Part shown: in pieces, positions 37,130-46,747 of the stretch
Numbering within the stretch: the stretch's first letter is position 1
How the letters are laid out: every line of letters begins with the position of its first letter
NCBI GenBank assembly: GCA_029259815.1
Contig: JAJDEJ010000194.1
Coordinates: forward strand, 112,379 to 176,378
Length of the DNA: 64,000 nucleotides
Origin: Planctomycetaceae bacterium
GTDB taxonomy: Bacteria > Planctomycetota > Planctomycetia > Planctomycetales > Planctomycetaceae
Direction of reading: 5' to 3'
Notes under the pieces: generated by a model
Databases searched by the model: none
What the model was told of the DNA's origin: nothing
What the model saw: the letters and a program-made list of their open reading frames with translations, nothing else
Program-made: the position numbers and the translations under genes

Positions 37130-37435
37130 CTCAGCAGTTGTCCTCAGGGATACGAACCTCGTTCATCGGTGCCCTCCTCAGTGTGACCTCAGTGTGAGTG
37201 GTTGTGCAGACTCCGACAAGGGACTGATGATGTCACACTTCACAACTGATCAACCTGCACGACCTGAATCACCCGGGCGTCGTGCCTCACCCCATCTGGC
37301 TCGTGAATTCTGCCCTTACTGTGCCAGAGCACTCTTCTCGAATTGACACTTTGGTCCAAGGCACCACTAACGTCGATGGAGTCAGGAGAATTTCCATCCA
37401 CCCCTCTCGCTCACGAACAACGAGGGATTCGACCG
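37130..37435. other. Intergenic stretch with a possible tiny zinc-ribbon ORF
   Basis: No gene supported with confidence. A 39-codon frame at 37227-37346 (AAGGGA just upstream) ends in EFCPYCARALFSN, whose CPYC resembles half of a zinc ribbon; no second pair is present. The direct repeat CTCAGTGTGA occurs twice near 37180-37200. Confidence 0.3.
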
Positions 37436-38275
37436 TTGAAGACCGTTCTCATCTGTCATGCGAATCGTGAGATCATCCGGCACGGGACGGCTCCGTGGAT
37501 GGAGTCGTTCTCGGATTTGGTCGGCATCATCGAGATCGAGGACAAGCCGGGTAGTCGCTGGGCGAATGTGAAACGTGAGGCGCGACGGGTCGGATGGTTG
37601 GGGTTACTCAACGTGGTCGCCTTTCGGCTGTACTACAAGCTGTTCCTCTCCAAACGAGACGAAGCGTGGTCCGATGAGCGGCTGGAGCAGCTCAAGCAGA
37701 CGTTCGCGCCTTTGCGGGACGACATTCCTGTCCTCAAGACACACTCGCCCAACACGCAGGACGCGAGAGAGTTTCTGGAGTCACTGGAGCCGGACATCAT
37801 CTACGCGGCGTGCAAGCACATTCTCAAACCTCGCATCTTCTCGATTGCTAAGACCGGGACGCTGGTGATCCATCCGGGCATCTGTCCGCAATACCGCAAC
37901 GCTCACGGGTGCTTCTGGGCACTGGCGAACAATGACCTCGACCACGTCGGCGGCACGTTGTTGCAAGTCGATGCCGGCATCGACACGGGGCCGGTCTACA
38001 AGTACCTGAGAGCCGACTTCGACGAAGTCAACGAGTCGCACATCATCATTCAGCAGCGGATGATGTATGAAAATCTCGACACGCTGGCCCAGGCATTCCA
38101 GGACATTCACGAGGGCCGACTGCTGGACATCGACACCGCAGGGCAGCCGTCTCGCGAGTGGGGGCAGCCCTGGCTAACGTCCTATCTCCGTTGGAAGTGG
38201 CAGGCCCGTCGCCGTGCTCGGCAACGAGTACCCAGACTCACTGCTCTACAACCGGCGTCGCCGTCCCGTCAATAG
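37436..38275 (+). CDS. Formyltransferase-fold protein
   Basis: 279 residues if started at the TTG at 37436 (MKTVLICHANREII), which has GAGGGA 8 nt upstream; ATG 37376 in the same frame is the other option and adds 20 poorly structured residues. The sequence has the methionyl-tRNA-formyltransferase-type fold: an N-terminal Rossmann part, then VIHPGICPQYRNAHGCFWAL in place of the usual HxSLLPxYRG and DAGIDTGPV further on. Asn and His of the catalytic triad are altered in spacing, so the substrate is unlikely to be Met-tRNA; a sugar- or metabolite formyltransferase is possible. Its end overlaps the GlsB-like gene by 30 nt. Confidence 0.8.
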   Translation: MKTVLICHANREIIRHGTAPWMESFSDLVGIIEIEDKPGSRWANVKREARRVGWLGLLNVVAFRLYYKLFLSKRDEAWSDERLEQLKQTFAPLRDDIPVLKTHSPNTQDAREFLESLEPDIIYAACKHILKPRIFSIAKTGTLVIHPGICPQYRNAHGCFWALANNDLDHVGGTLLQVDAGIDTGPVYKYLRADFDEVNESHIIIQQRMMYENLDTLAQAFQDIHEGRLLDIDTAGQPSREWGQPWLTSYLRWKWQARRRARQRVPRLTALQPASPSRQ

Positions 38276-38527
38276 CACTAACACAGCGACGAACAGCGAC
38301 GCTCCGATGATCGACCAGATCACCGGGAAACCGCGCCCACCAAATTGAATCGTCAGCAACTCGGGCAGCCCTGCCTTCTTGGAGATCCACGATCCCAGCA
38401 GTGCTCCGATAAAGCCGAGCACAATCGACGCGAGGCACCCGCCACGGGATGCCCCCACGATCGACTGAGCGACGCTGCCGCAGACCCCGGCAATCAGCAA
38501 CAGCAACAGCAGTTCCAGGAGATCCAT
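38246..38527 (-). CDS. GlsB/YeaQ/YmgE family small membrane protein
   Basis: 93 residues with three hydrophobic segments and the family's Gly-rich pattern (GASRGGCLASIVLGFIGALLGSWISKK and GFPVIWSIIGASLFVAVL). These proteins are stress-induced inner-membrane proteins of unknown biochemical role. It starts 2 nt after the asd stop, so it is co-transcribed with asd, and its 3' end overlaps the convergent formyltransferase gene. Confidence 0.9.
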   Translation of the reverse strand: MDLLELLLLLLIAGVCGSVAQSIVGASRGGCLASIVLGFIGALLGSWISKKAGLPELLTIQFGGRGFPVIWSIIGASLFVAVLVLLTGRRRRL

Positions 38528-38529
38528 AA

Positions 38530-39546
38530 TTACACGGCCTCGGCTTGATGTTGGGCGAGGAGTTCAGCGATCTGCACCGCGTTGGTCGCTGCCCCCTTAC
38601 GGAGATTGTCACTGACACACCAGAAGGTCAGGCCGTCTGGATTCGAGATGTCGCGACGAATGCGACCAATGAACACTTCGTCGCTGCCGTCACACTCGCT
38701 GGGCAGCGGGTACAGTCCTTCCTTGAGATCGTCCATCACGGTGATGCCGGGGAAGTTTGAGAACAACTCACGTGCCTCTTCGGGTGAGACCGGCTTCGCG
38801 GTCTCGACGGTGATGGACTCGCTGTGACAGTTGCTGACCGGGATTCGCACGCACGTCGGGCAGATTTGGATACTCTCGTCACCGAGAATCTTGCGTGTCT
38901 CGTAGACCATTTTCATCTCTTCAGACGTGTACCCGTCCTCCTTTTCGCTGCCGATCTGTGGGATGGCATTGAACGCGATCGGCTTGGTGAAGGCCTTGTA
39001 ACTGTGGACCTTGCCGTCCAGGTGAGCGCGTGAGCCTTCCAGCAGGTCGGCTGTGCCCTGAACACCGGCACCGCTCGTCGCCTGATAAGTCGCCACAATC
39101 ACGCGTGTGACCTTCGCCGCGTCGTGCAGCGGCTTGAGGGCCATGACCATTTGCGTGGTCGAGCAGTTGGGCGAGGCGATGATGCCCTTGGCGTTGATCG
39201 CATCCTCCGGGTTGACCTCGGGAATCACGAGGGCGACTCCATCCTTCATCCGCCAGTAGCCCGACTCATCGATCACGGTCGCTCCCGCGTCGACCGCAGC
39301 CGGGAGATACTCGGCGGCAGTGTCGTCCGGCGTGGACGCGAGGACCAGATCGACGCCATCGAATGCTGATGTCGTCAGTTCCTCGACCGTGTACTCCTGC
39401 CCCTTGAACGTCAGCGTCGATCCCGCACTCCGGGCGGAGGCAAGAAAGCGAAACGTCTTCGCAGGAAAGTCCCGCTCCTCCAACAACTGCCGCATAATGC
39501 GGCCCACTGCTCCTGTCGCTCCGACCAAGGCCACCGTCTCAAACAC
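38530..39546 (-). CDS. asd: Aspartate-semialdehyde dehydrogenase
   Basis: 338 residues when started at the GTG at 39546, which has GAGGAG 7 nt upstream; the frame runs further to 39711 but that extension is not family sequence and starts before any good ribosome site. NADP-dependent reduction of aspartyl phosphate for lysine, threonine and methionine synthesis. Rossmann GATGAVGRIM at the N-terminus, catalytic Cys128 in SPNCSTTQMV, ATYQATSGAG, and the C-terminal IRRDISNPDGLTFWCVSDNLRKGAATNAVQIAE. Full length. Confidence 0.95.
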   Translation of the reverse strand: MFETVALVGATGAVGRIMRQLLEERDFPAKTFRFLASARSAGSTLTFKGQEYTVEELTTSAFDGVDLVLASTPDDTAAEYLPAAVDAGATVIDESGYWRMKDGVALVIPEVNPEDAINAKGIIASPNCSTTQMVMALKPLHDAAKVTRVIVATYQATSGAGVQGTADLLEGSRAHLDGKVHSYKAFTKPIAFNAIPQIGSEKEDGYTSEEMKMVYETRKILGDESIQICPTCVRIPVSNCHSESITVETAKPVSPEEARELFSNFPGITVMDDLKEGLYPLPSECDGSDEVFIGRIRRDISNPDGLTFWCVSDNLRKGAATNAVQIAELLAQHQAEAV

Positions 39547-39755
39547 AGTCAGACTCCTCAATTTGATGAATTCGGCGAACGTTTCAATATAGCGGCCTGG
39601 AGGATCATCTGACAATCGGCGAGATTGGGACGTTATGAGCTGCGTCGATCTGTGATCGGTGACTAGCCTGGACACAATGCCGCTGACGATGGTTCGGCGA
39701 TCCACTATCATTCACACGGATACACACGTCTAACCTCGATGCTAACCACCTCGCG

Positions 39756-40586
39756 ATGATCTTGACCGACAAATTTGTGTTCATGCACGTCCCCAAAACA
39801 GGGGGGACCTTCGTCACGCGCGTGCTTAGGGAACTGTTGACACCCAACCAGTGGGATTGGCGGATGCACGCAGTCGGTCGGCGATATGGCGTCTATGTGC
39901 CGGGGTATCCCTACAAGTATCAAGAGATCACACAACACGCCATGAGGAAACACATTCCTCAGAGGTATGCTGAACTTCCCCTCGCTTCGTGTGTCCGGAA
40001 CCCGTATGACATCTATGTTTCTGAGTACACGTTCAACTGGTGGCGGGAGAATCCGTCCCGATGGTTCGCAGACCCGACTGCCGTCGTTGATGAATTCGGC
40101 CCCATTGAGGAGATGGACTTCCGTGCATTTGTGCGGGCCACTATCTCACATGGTCACTGGAGTGCGATCTGCCGCGAGAACTATCCCAACCTGCCGCCCA
40201 TGTCGTATTGCAGTACCGAGTGGCTACACTATCACGTCCACCAGCCAAAGGAGGTAGTGGCTGATGCAACATCGGCAGAAGAAATCATTCCCTGGGCTCA
40301 CCAGGCCACGCGGGACGTTGACTTCCTGCTAACCCATCGACTCAATCAGGACCTGCACGCCTTCCTCGACCGCATGGGGTTCCCCCACGAGAAGATCGAC
40401 CCCATCCTCACACGTGGCAAGATTCATCCCGGCAAACCTCGTCGCAAGGCGGATGACCACTGGTCGAACCACTACGACGACGAACTCCGCACGTTGCTCC
40501 GCGAGCATGAGCCACTCTTGTTTGCAATGTTTCCCGAGTTCGACGAAATACCAACCGCAGCCACCCTCAGCGAATCAATATCTTGA
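39756..40586 (+). CDS. Sulfotransferase-like protein
   Basis: 276 residues. P-loop-like 5'-phosphosulfate motif [14 protein letters not shown] near the N-terminus and 3'-phosphate motif [17 protein letters not shown] about 90 residues later match sulfotransferases of the sulfotransfer family. Such enzymes transfer sulfate from PAPS to sugars, lipids or proteins. It overlaps metH by 4 nt through a TTGA stop-start, which would couple translation, although no metabolic link is obvious. Confidence 0.78.
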   Translation: MILTDKFVFMHVPKTGGTFVTRVLRELLTPNQWDWRMHAVGRRYGVYVPGYPYKYQEITQHAMRKHIPQRYAELPLASCVRNPYDIYVSEYTFNWWRENPSRWFADPTAVVDEFGPIEEMDFRAFVRATISHGHWSAICRENYPNLPPMSYCSTEWLHYHVHQPKEVVADATSAEEIIPWAHQATRDVDFLLTHRLNQDLHAFLDRMGFPHEKIDPILTRGKIHPGKPRRKADDHWSNHYDDELRTLLREHEPLLFAMFPEFDEIPTAATLSESIS

Positions 40587-43500
40587 GTACTTCTCCGGCA
40601 ACAACGCGACACAATTTCAACGACGTGCTCGATGACCGAATCCTTGTGATTGACGGGTCGATGGGGGCACTCCTGTTCCAGAAGGGGCTTGACGAGGAGG
40701 ACTACCGGGGCGAACGCTTCAAGAGTCACGACACTTCGCTCAAGAATGCGACTGACGTGCTGTGCCTCACGCAGCCCGACATGATCGCTGGCATTCACCG
40801 GGAGTACCTGGAAGCGGGTGCGGACATTGTCGAGACCAACACGTTTGGGGCGAACCTGGTCACGCTCGGCGAGTTTGGGCTGGCGGAGTTGACCCACGAG
40901 ATCAACAAGACGGCTGTCGAGTTGGCGCGTTTTGAGGCTGACGCTCTCACGAAGCAAGATCCGGGCAAACCCCGCTTCGTCGCGGGCAGTATCGGGCCGA
41001 CAAATGTGCAGCTCTCGCTCAACGCCGACAATCCCGGCACGCGGCCTATTCAGTTTGACGATCAGGTCGCCTCGTATGCGGAGCAAGTGCGAGGGCTGCT
41101 CGACGGAGGTGTGGACCTGTTGTTACCCGAGACGTCGTTCGACACACTCAACATGAAGGCGTGCTTGTTCGCCATCGGCAATGTCTTCGAGGAGCGTGGC
41201 GTGCAAGTGCCTGTGATGGTCTCCGGCACCATCTTCGACGGCGGACGCACACTTACTGCCCAAACGGTCGAGGCGTTCTTCACGTCTGTCCAGCACTTCC
41301 CCATGCAGGCGATCGGGCTCAACTGCTCGCTTGGCCCCAAACAAATGCGGCCCTACGTCGAAGCACTCGCAAGCGTCTCCTCGGTCCCAATCATCTGCTA
41401 CCCCAACGCGGGTCTCCCCGACGGCATGGGCGGCTTCGACTCCAATCCCAACGAGTTCACGGACTACATCCGGGACTTCGCTGAGCAGGGGTGGATGAAC
41501 ATCGTCGGCGGCTGCTGCGGCACCACGCCTGAGTACACGGAGAAAATCGTCGACGCCGTCAAGGGGATCAAACCCCGCACGATCCCTGACCTGCCGCAAC
41601 TGTCGAATTACTCCGGCCTCGAACGCTTCGAGATTCGCCCTGAGTCCAACTTCCTCATGGTTGGAGAGCGGACGAACGTCACCGGCTCGCGCAAGTTCGC
41701 TCGGCTCATCAAGGAGGAGAAGTACGACGAGGCTCTCGCCATCGCCCGTGGACAGGTCGAGGGCGGGGCCAACATGATCGACATCAACATGGACGAGGGC
41801 CTGCTCGACTCCGAGCGCTGCATGGAGAAATTCCTGTGGCTCATCTCAGACGACGGCGACATCCCTGTCCCAATCATGATCGACTCCTCCAAGTTCGAGG
41901 TCATCGAAGCCGGTCTGAAGTGTGTACAAGGCAAGGGAGTCGTCAACTCGATCTCGATGAAGGAGGGCGAGGAGAAATTCCTTGAACAGGCGCGGCTCAT
42001 CCGTCGATACGGCGCCGCTGCCGTCGTCATGGCGTTCGACGAGGAAGGCCAAGCGGTTGAAGCGGACCACAAGGTCGCTATCTGCAAACGGGCCTACAAG
42101 CTGCTCACCGAGCAAGCCGGCTTCCCGCCCGAGGATATCATCTTCGACCCGAACATCCTCACAGTCGCGACCGGAATGGAGGAGCACAACAACTACGCCG
42201 TCGAGTTCTTCGAGGCAGTCCGCCGAATTAAAGAGGAGTGTCCCGGTGCCAAGACGTCGGGGGGGGTGAGTAACGTCTCATTCTCCTTCCGTGGCAACGA
42301 CGTCGTTCGTGAAGCGATGAACGCCGCCTTCCTGTACCACGCGATCAACGCCGGTCTCGACATGGGCATCGTCAACGCGGGTCAGTTAGAGGTCTACGAC
42401 GAGATCGAACCCACGCTGCGGGATCTCATCGAAGACGTGCTCCTCAACCGTCACCCCGACGCCACCGAGCGCCTGATCGAACACGCAGAGAAGGTCAAGG
42501 ACCAGTCTTCCGGTCGCATGGCGGCTGCCGTTGACGAGTGGCGTTCGGGCACCATCGAAGAACGACTCAAACATTCACTCCTGAAGGGTCTCACCGATCA
42601 CATCGAGGACGACACCGAAGAGGCCCGCCAGAAGTTTGGTCGCCCACTTAACGTCATCCAAGGTCCCCTGATGGCCGGCATGAGCGTCGTCGGTGAACTG
42701 TTCGGTGCCGGCAAGATGTTCCTCCCGCAAGTGGTCAAATCGGCCCGCGTGATGAAGCGCGCCGTCGCCTACCTCGAACCGTTCATGGAAGAAGAACGTT
42801 TAGCCGCGACCGACGGGAGCGCTGAACTGGAGCAACCGACCAATCGCGGCACAGTCGTCATTGCCACTGTGAAGGGAGACGTGCACGACATTGGCAAGAA
42901 CATTGTCGCTGTCGTGCTGCGGTGCAATAACTTCGAAGTCATCGACCTCGGCGTGATGGTGCCCGCGGAGAAGATTCTGGAGACGGTGACGGAGTCGGGT
43001 GCAGACATCCTCGGTCTATCCGGTCTCATCACCCCGTCACTGGACGAGATGGTGCACGTTTCCAAGGAAATGAAACGCCAAGGGTACAGCATCCCACTGC
43101 TCATCGGGGGCGCAACGACATCCGCCAAGCACACAGCTGTCAAGATCGCACCGCATTACGATCAACCGGTCGTACATGTGAAGGACGCATCACTCTCAGT
43201 GCCGGCGGTCGAGAAGCTCATCGACCCGGATAGCAAAGATGCCTACGTCGAGCAGGTGCGTGCTGACCAGCAACGCGACCGTGACGCCTTCGGCCAACGT
43301 CAGGAACGTAAACTCGTGCCTTACGCGGAGGCCCTCGAACGCCGCTACCAGACTGATTGGGGCACAGTCGACATTCCCACGCCATCGTTCCTGGGCCTGC
43401 GGACCATTGACGACATGGACCTCGCCGTCCTGCGGGACTACATCGACTGGACGCCCTTCTTCATGACGTGGCAGTTGATCGGGAAGTATCCCAGGATATT

Positions 43501-44290
43501 CGAGGACGCGACAGTCGGCGAGGAAGCGAAGGAGCTCTATGCCGACGCGAACTCGCTGTTGGATCGGATCATCAAGGAGAAGTTGCTAACCGCGAAAGGC
43601 GTGTACGGCTTCTGGCCCGCGACGAGTGAGGGCGATGATGTGCATCTCAAATCTGAAATCTCAAATCTGAAATCTCAGATCCATTTCCCCATGCTGCGTC
43701 AGCAGTGGGAACGCAAGGGCCAGTCCGACTTCCGTTCACTCGCCGACTACATTGCCCCGGCTGACTCCGGCCGCACCGACTACATCGGCGCCTTCGCTGT
43801 CACGACCGGCCACGGGTGTGATGAACTTGTTGCTGAATTCGAGGCAGCGCATGACGACTACAACGCGATCATGGCCAAGGCGGTCGCTGATCGGCTAGCG
43901 GAGGCGTTCGCCGAGTACCTGCATCAACGGGTGCGTGAGGAGTGGGGCTTCGGCAGGGGTGAAGGTCTGTCGAATGACGAACTGATCGCTGAGAAGTATC
44001 GCGGCATCCGACCGGCGTTCGGCTATCCCGCTTGTCCGGATCACACGCCCAAGGCGAAGCTCTGGGAGTTGCTCGATGCCGAGACGCATACGGGTATCAA
44101 GCTGACGGAGTCCTACGCCATGTGGCCCGCCGCCGCGGTCAGCGGTCTGTACTTCGCCCATCCCGAGGCCCGGTACTTCACGGTCGATCGCATTACAAAG
44201 GATCAGGTCCAGAGCTATGCGGAGCGTTCCGGGATGACCATTACGGACGTTGAGCGTTGGCTCGCCCCGAATCTCGGGTATGATGCATGA
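40583..44290 (+). CDS. metH: Cobalamin-dependent methionine synthase
   Basis: 1,235 residues, full length. Homocysteine domain (about 1-325) with Zn-ligand Cys in GLNCSLGP and [10 protein letters not shown]; methyltetrahydrofolate domain (about 345-620) with [12 protein letters not shown]; cobalamin cap and domain (about 640-900) with [10 protein letters not shown], whose His is the cobalt ligand; C-terminal AdoMet activation domain with [15 protein letters not shown]. The start is a TTG overlapping the sulfotransferase stop as TTGA. Residues about 1021-1035 ([15 protein letters not shown]) replace a strand loop between GDDV and MLRQQ and are encoded by a heptamer repeat, which is the one odd feature. 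Confidence 0.96.
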   Translation: MSTSPATTRHNFNDVLDDRILVIDGSMGALLFQKGLDEEDYRGERFKSHDTSLKNATDVLCLTQPDMIAGIHREYLEAGADIVETNTFGANLVTLGEFGLAELTHEINKTAVELARFEADALTKQDPGKPRFVAGSIGPTNVQLSLNADNPGTRPIQFDDQVASYAEQVRGLLDGGVDLLLPETSFDTLNMKACLFAIGNVFEERGVQVPVMVSGTIFDGGRTLTAQTVEAFFTSVQHFPMQAIGLNCSLGPKQMRPYVEALASVSSVPIICYPNAGLPDGMGGFDSNPNEFTDYIRDFAEQGWMNIVGGCCGTTPEYTEKIVDAVKGIKPRTIPDLPQLSNYSGLERFEIRPESNFLMVGERTNVTGSRKFARLIKEEKYDEALAIARGQVEGGANMIDINMDEGLLDSERCMEKFLWLISDDGDIPVPIMIDSSKFEVIEAGLKCVQGKGVVNSISMKEGEEKFLEQARLIRRYGAAAVVMAFDEEGQAVEADHKVAICKRAYKLLTEQAGFPPEDIIFDPNILTVATGMEEHNNYAVEFFEAVRRIKEECPGAKTSGGVSNVSFSFRGNDVVREAMNAAFLYHAINAGLDMGIVNAGQLEVYDEIEPTLRDLIEDVLLNRHPDATERLIEHAEKVKDQSSGRMAAAVDEWRSGTIEERLKHSLLKGLTDHIEDDTEEARQKFGRPLNVIQGPLMAGMSVVGELFGAGKMFLPQVVKSARVMKRAVAYLEPFMEEERLAATDGSAELEQPTNRGTVVIATVKGDVHDIGKNIVAVVLRCNNFEVIDLGVMVPAEKILETVTESGADILGLSGLITPSLDEMVHVSKEMKRQGYSIPLLIGGATTSAKHTAVKIAPHYDQPVVHVKDASLSVPAVEKLIDPDSKDAYVEQVRADQQRDRDAFGQRQERKLVPYAEALERRYQTDWGTVDIPTPSFLGLRTIDDMDLAVLRDYIDWTPFFMTWQLIGKYPRIFEDATVGEEAKELYADANSLLDRIIKEKLLTAKGVYGFWPATSEGDDVHLKSEISNLKSQIHFPMLRQQWERKGQSDFRSLADYIAPADSGRTDYIGAFAVTTGHGCDELVAEFEAAHDDYNAIMAKAVADRLAEAFAEYLHQRVREEWGFGRGEGLSNDELIAEKYRGIRPAFGYPACPDHTPKAKLWELLDAETHTGIKLTESYAMWPAAAVSGLYFAHPEARYFTVDRITKDQVQSYAERSGMTITDVERWLAPNLGYDA
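43644..43678. repeat. Heptamer repeat (ATCTCAA/ATCTGAA)5 inside metH
   Basis: Five tandem 7-nt units alternating ATCTCAA and ATCTGAA, the last being ATCTCAG. Coding for [12 protein letters not shown] in the activation domain of MetH. Change by one unit would frameshift; change by three would add or remove seven residues. Confidence 0.92.
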
Positions 44291-44294
44291 GGCA

Positions 44295-44382
44295 GTCCAG
44301 AGTTGAGTGTTGAGTGTCCAGTGTGACATGAGGTCAACACTCAACCTGAAGGACACTGAACTCTGGACACTCAACACTGGAC
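44295..44382. repeat. Inverted and tandem heptamer-like repeats after metH
   Basis: GTCCAGAGTTGAGTGT at 44295-44310 pairs with ACACTCAACACTGGAC at 44367-44382 (one mismatch in 16), and the loop carries further GTTGAGT and ACTCAAC units. It could fold into a long hairpin that terminates metH transcription, just before the DUF4404 start at 44389. Confidence 0.75.
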
Positions 44383-44388
44383 TCACTC

Positions 44389-44670
44389 ATGGACACCAAT
44401 GAACTCAACGACACGCTTGCCAGTCTCCACGAAGAGTTGACGCACGGGCAGCAGTTGGACGAGGAGTCCCGCGAACGGCTGCGGGTGCTGCTCGATGACA
44501 TTCGCTCCACCCTCGATCGCGACCCGGCGACTCCTGCGGAGGCCGGGTCTCCAGACGATTCTCTCAGTGATCGGCTGCAGGACGCGGTCGTGGATTTCGA
44601 GGCGGCTCACCCACAGTTTAGCCAGATGATCGGACGGATCGCGGACGGGCTGAGCAATCTGGGCATCTGA
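44389..44670 (+). CDS. DUF4404 family small protein
   Basis: 93 residues, all matching the small helical DUF4404 pattern (ELNDTLASLHEELTHGQQLDEESRERLRVLLDDI, then DFEAAHPQFSQMIGRIADGLSNLGI). Function unknown. A soluble, acidic, helical protein without signal peptide. The start codon directly follows the repeat region after metH. Confidence 0.82.
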   Translation: MDTNELNDTLASLHEELTHGQQLDEESRERLRVLLDDIRSTLDRDPATPAEAGSPDDSLSDRLQDAVVDFEAAHPQFSQMIGRIADGLSNLGI

Positions 44671-44890
44671 AAATGTTGCCAAATTGCATCATCTGCCTCA
44701 CATCTTTATGAATTGGGAGACGACCGTTTGACGTGGTTTCAGACGTGACCTACGGTTGGCCGACGGTCGTTCGACTTGTCGTCACTCAATCATCTCAATG
44801 GTCGTAGCTAGTTTGACTCTGGATACGAGTCGTGTCCTTCAGTTTGCGCCAGCCAACGTCCACTCACTCTGCAGCGATGGGAATGACATC

Positions 44891-45295
44891 ATGGCGAAGT
44901 CTTTTGGTGCTGAGGTTCTGGCAAAGCGTGCTGAGTTCAACGACGCAGACAACTACCGTTGGATGGTGCGGATGACGCTCAGCTTTTCGCATCGATTGGT
45001 CGCAGAGACACTGGCCATCCAACTGTCCGAAGAGAACCTCAAATGCGAAGTGATCGGCGACGAGTACGATGATGAATGGTTGTGCCGTGTCGAGCGCAGT
45101 ATCGTGAATGATGAATCTCTGCTGACCTCCTGGGCAGACCGCATCAAAATGCTTGTGTCAGCGGCAGGCGGCGAAATCGACGACTGGGAGTGTGGCGTGC
45201 AACTCGGTGAGTTTTGCCCTGCCGAACTTGTTGAGCAGCTACAGGACCGCGGCCCGGTTTCCCGCAGAACGCGCCGTCTCTCTCTCACCTACTGA
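44891..45295 (+). CDS. RraB-like (RNase E inhibitor-like) small protein
   Basis: 134 residues from ATG 44891 (the frame is open upstream to 44756, without good start signals). The segment DDEWLCRVERSIVNDESLLTSWADRIKMLVSAAGGEIDDWECGV resembles the regulator of RNase E activity B fold, in which a late GGxYDGWE motif is conserved. The match is by eye and moderately weak. Its end overlaps the convergent phosphotransferase gene by 7 nt. Confidence 0.5.
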   Translation: MAKSFGAEVLAKRAEFNDADNYRWMVRMTLSFSHRLVAETLAIQLSEENLKCEVIGDEYDDEWLCRVERSIVNDESLLTSWADRIKMLVSAAGGEIDDWECGVQLGEFCPAELVEQLQDRGPVSRRTRRLSLTY

Positions 45296-46341
45296 CAGCG
45301 ATTCAACACTTGGCGAATGCTGTGCAGCCGATCGACGACACGGGGTAACATCTCCTCAGTCAGAGTGCCATTGACTCGTCGTTCGATCCACGTCATGCCA
45401 CTCAACAGCACTCCACTGACGTGCAGTACGCCAATGAGCTGGTGCTCGGTGATCGTCAGCGATCTTACTCGGTCGTAAGACTCAAGCGCGCGGCCCCAGC
45501 GCTCGTCATGCATGTCACCCAGCAAGCTTCCTAATAATCTCGACAAATCGGTAGCGACTGATTCCGTCCGTGTGGCTGCAGGATCGATTAGCCCTGTCAC
45601 CTCATCACTGGTAAACAGCACATGGTCGTGCCACACGTCCCGCATACAGGGATGAAGGTACACGGCTGACTGCGAGAGTCGCTGCAATTCTGCTCGGACT
45701 TGGGCAAATGACTGTCGAAACCGGTCCAGGATGTCGAGGGCGGCCTCTCGAAACGCCTGAACGTCTTCCCGCCGCAAATTCGCGGCAGCACGGTCGAGGC
45801 GCTCGTTCGTCCATCGATTGATCACTGCAATTCGCTCGCCAATTGCAGGTGAAGTTCGCGAGGGGTACGTGCCAAACCACTCACGACCCGCATCCGTCGG
45901 CTCATACCGAGAGGCGACATTGTGCAACCTCGCAAGCAGTCGCATGATTGACTCCAATCGATTATCTGTAGGTGCCTGGTGGAAGTCGGCCGTCCCCGGC
46001 ATCCACTGTTCCAACTGCCACAGTCTGACATCGTGTTCAGCAAGCGTCTCCCCCTGCAGGGTCGCCAAGGGTACAGGCAGACACTCGACACCCTCAACAC
46101 GCAAGAACCTTAGAAACCGATGCAACTCGACAATTCGACGGCGTGGGAGTTCTCGCAAAGGCCACCTCCTCAAACAATACGCCTCGTCACGATTGGCATG
46201 CACCTGAACGATGAGCGCACCACTGAACCCTTGGGTGGGCAGTTGGCGGGCGACGAATACCCGATCGTGATCGATCGGGTACTGTCGCAACACGAGTCGG
46301 ATGGTCGCTTCTAAGTCGGCGGTCACCAGGCGATTCGTCAT
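45289..46341 (-). CDS. Phosphotransferase (APH-like) with atypical catalytic loop
   Basis: 350 residues from ATG 46341; an upstream ATG at 46467 in frame would add 42 residues, and neither has a clear ribosome site. An aminoglycoside-phosphotransferase or homoserine-kinase-II-like fold: GFSGALIVQVH, the hinge LEQWMPG and LARLHNVASRYEP. In the place of HGDLHxGN it has HPCMRDVWHDHVLF followed by GLIDPAATRTESVATDLSRLLG. Variants of RDVWHDHVLF are known to me in planctomycete proteins, so this may be a lineage-specific kinase. Substrate unknown. Confidence 0.72.
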   Translation of the reverse strand: MTNRLVTADLEATIRLVLRQYPIDHDRVFVARQLPTQGFSGALIVQVHANRDEAYCLRRWPLRELPRRRIVELHRFLRFLRVEGVECLPVPLATLQGETLAEHDVRLWQLEQWMPGTADFHQAPTDNRLESIMRLLARLHNVASRYEPTDAGREWFGTYPSRTSPAIGERIAVINRWTNERLDRAAANLRREDVQAFREAALDILDRFRQSFAQVRAELQRLSQSAVYLHPCMRDVWHDHVLFTSDEVTGLIDPAATRTESVATDLSRLLGSLLGDMHDERWGRALESYDRVRSLTITEHQLIGVLHVSGVLLSGMTWIERRVNGTLTEEMLPRVVDRLHSIRQVLNRCQ

Positions 46342-46747
46342 GGGAGGCCCCAAGGGCGTATCCGGGTGAGGAATATCTTGATCAGTGGATGTCCAACGGT
46401 CTTGGAGTCCACGGGCGATCCACGCACGTAGATTGACTCCAGGGCATCTTTCCTTGAGGTCGATCATACCATGGCCATTCTGTCATTGACCGGGGCGCGG
46501 GATTCCTGTTCAACCATGGACGTAAATCTGCTCTATTGACAGTTATCGCGACTTGTGTGCTTCTCGCTGATCAATGCCAGAGTGAAATGTTAACCCCCGT
46601 ACAATGTTGTGTCCTGGCTTTCAGGTAGTCTTGATCGTAGAGGTCGGACGTTGCCTATTTGCCTGAAGGACTGGCATTTGTGGCTGAATGACCACTAGAA
46701 TTCCCAATCGGCCTGTTTTTCTCAGGTCGGGTCATGAAGGGATTCAT
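46342..46747. promoter_or_regulatory. Divergent region, phosphotransferase / PP2C
   Basis: About 400 nt if the shorter starts are right. TACAAT occurs near 46604 without a matched -35. A TTGACA near 46537 has no -10 at a suitable distance. AAGGGATT before ATG 46748 is the PP2C ribosome site. Confidence 0.3.

Noticed and set aside
37227..37346. 39-codon ORF ending in EFCPYCARALFSN
   Set aside because: Only half a zinc-ribbon motif and no supporting context; noted in the intergenic entry instead.
46535..46545. TTGACA upstream of the PP2C gene as a -35 box
   Set aside because: No acceptable -10 at 15-19 nt distance.
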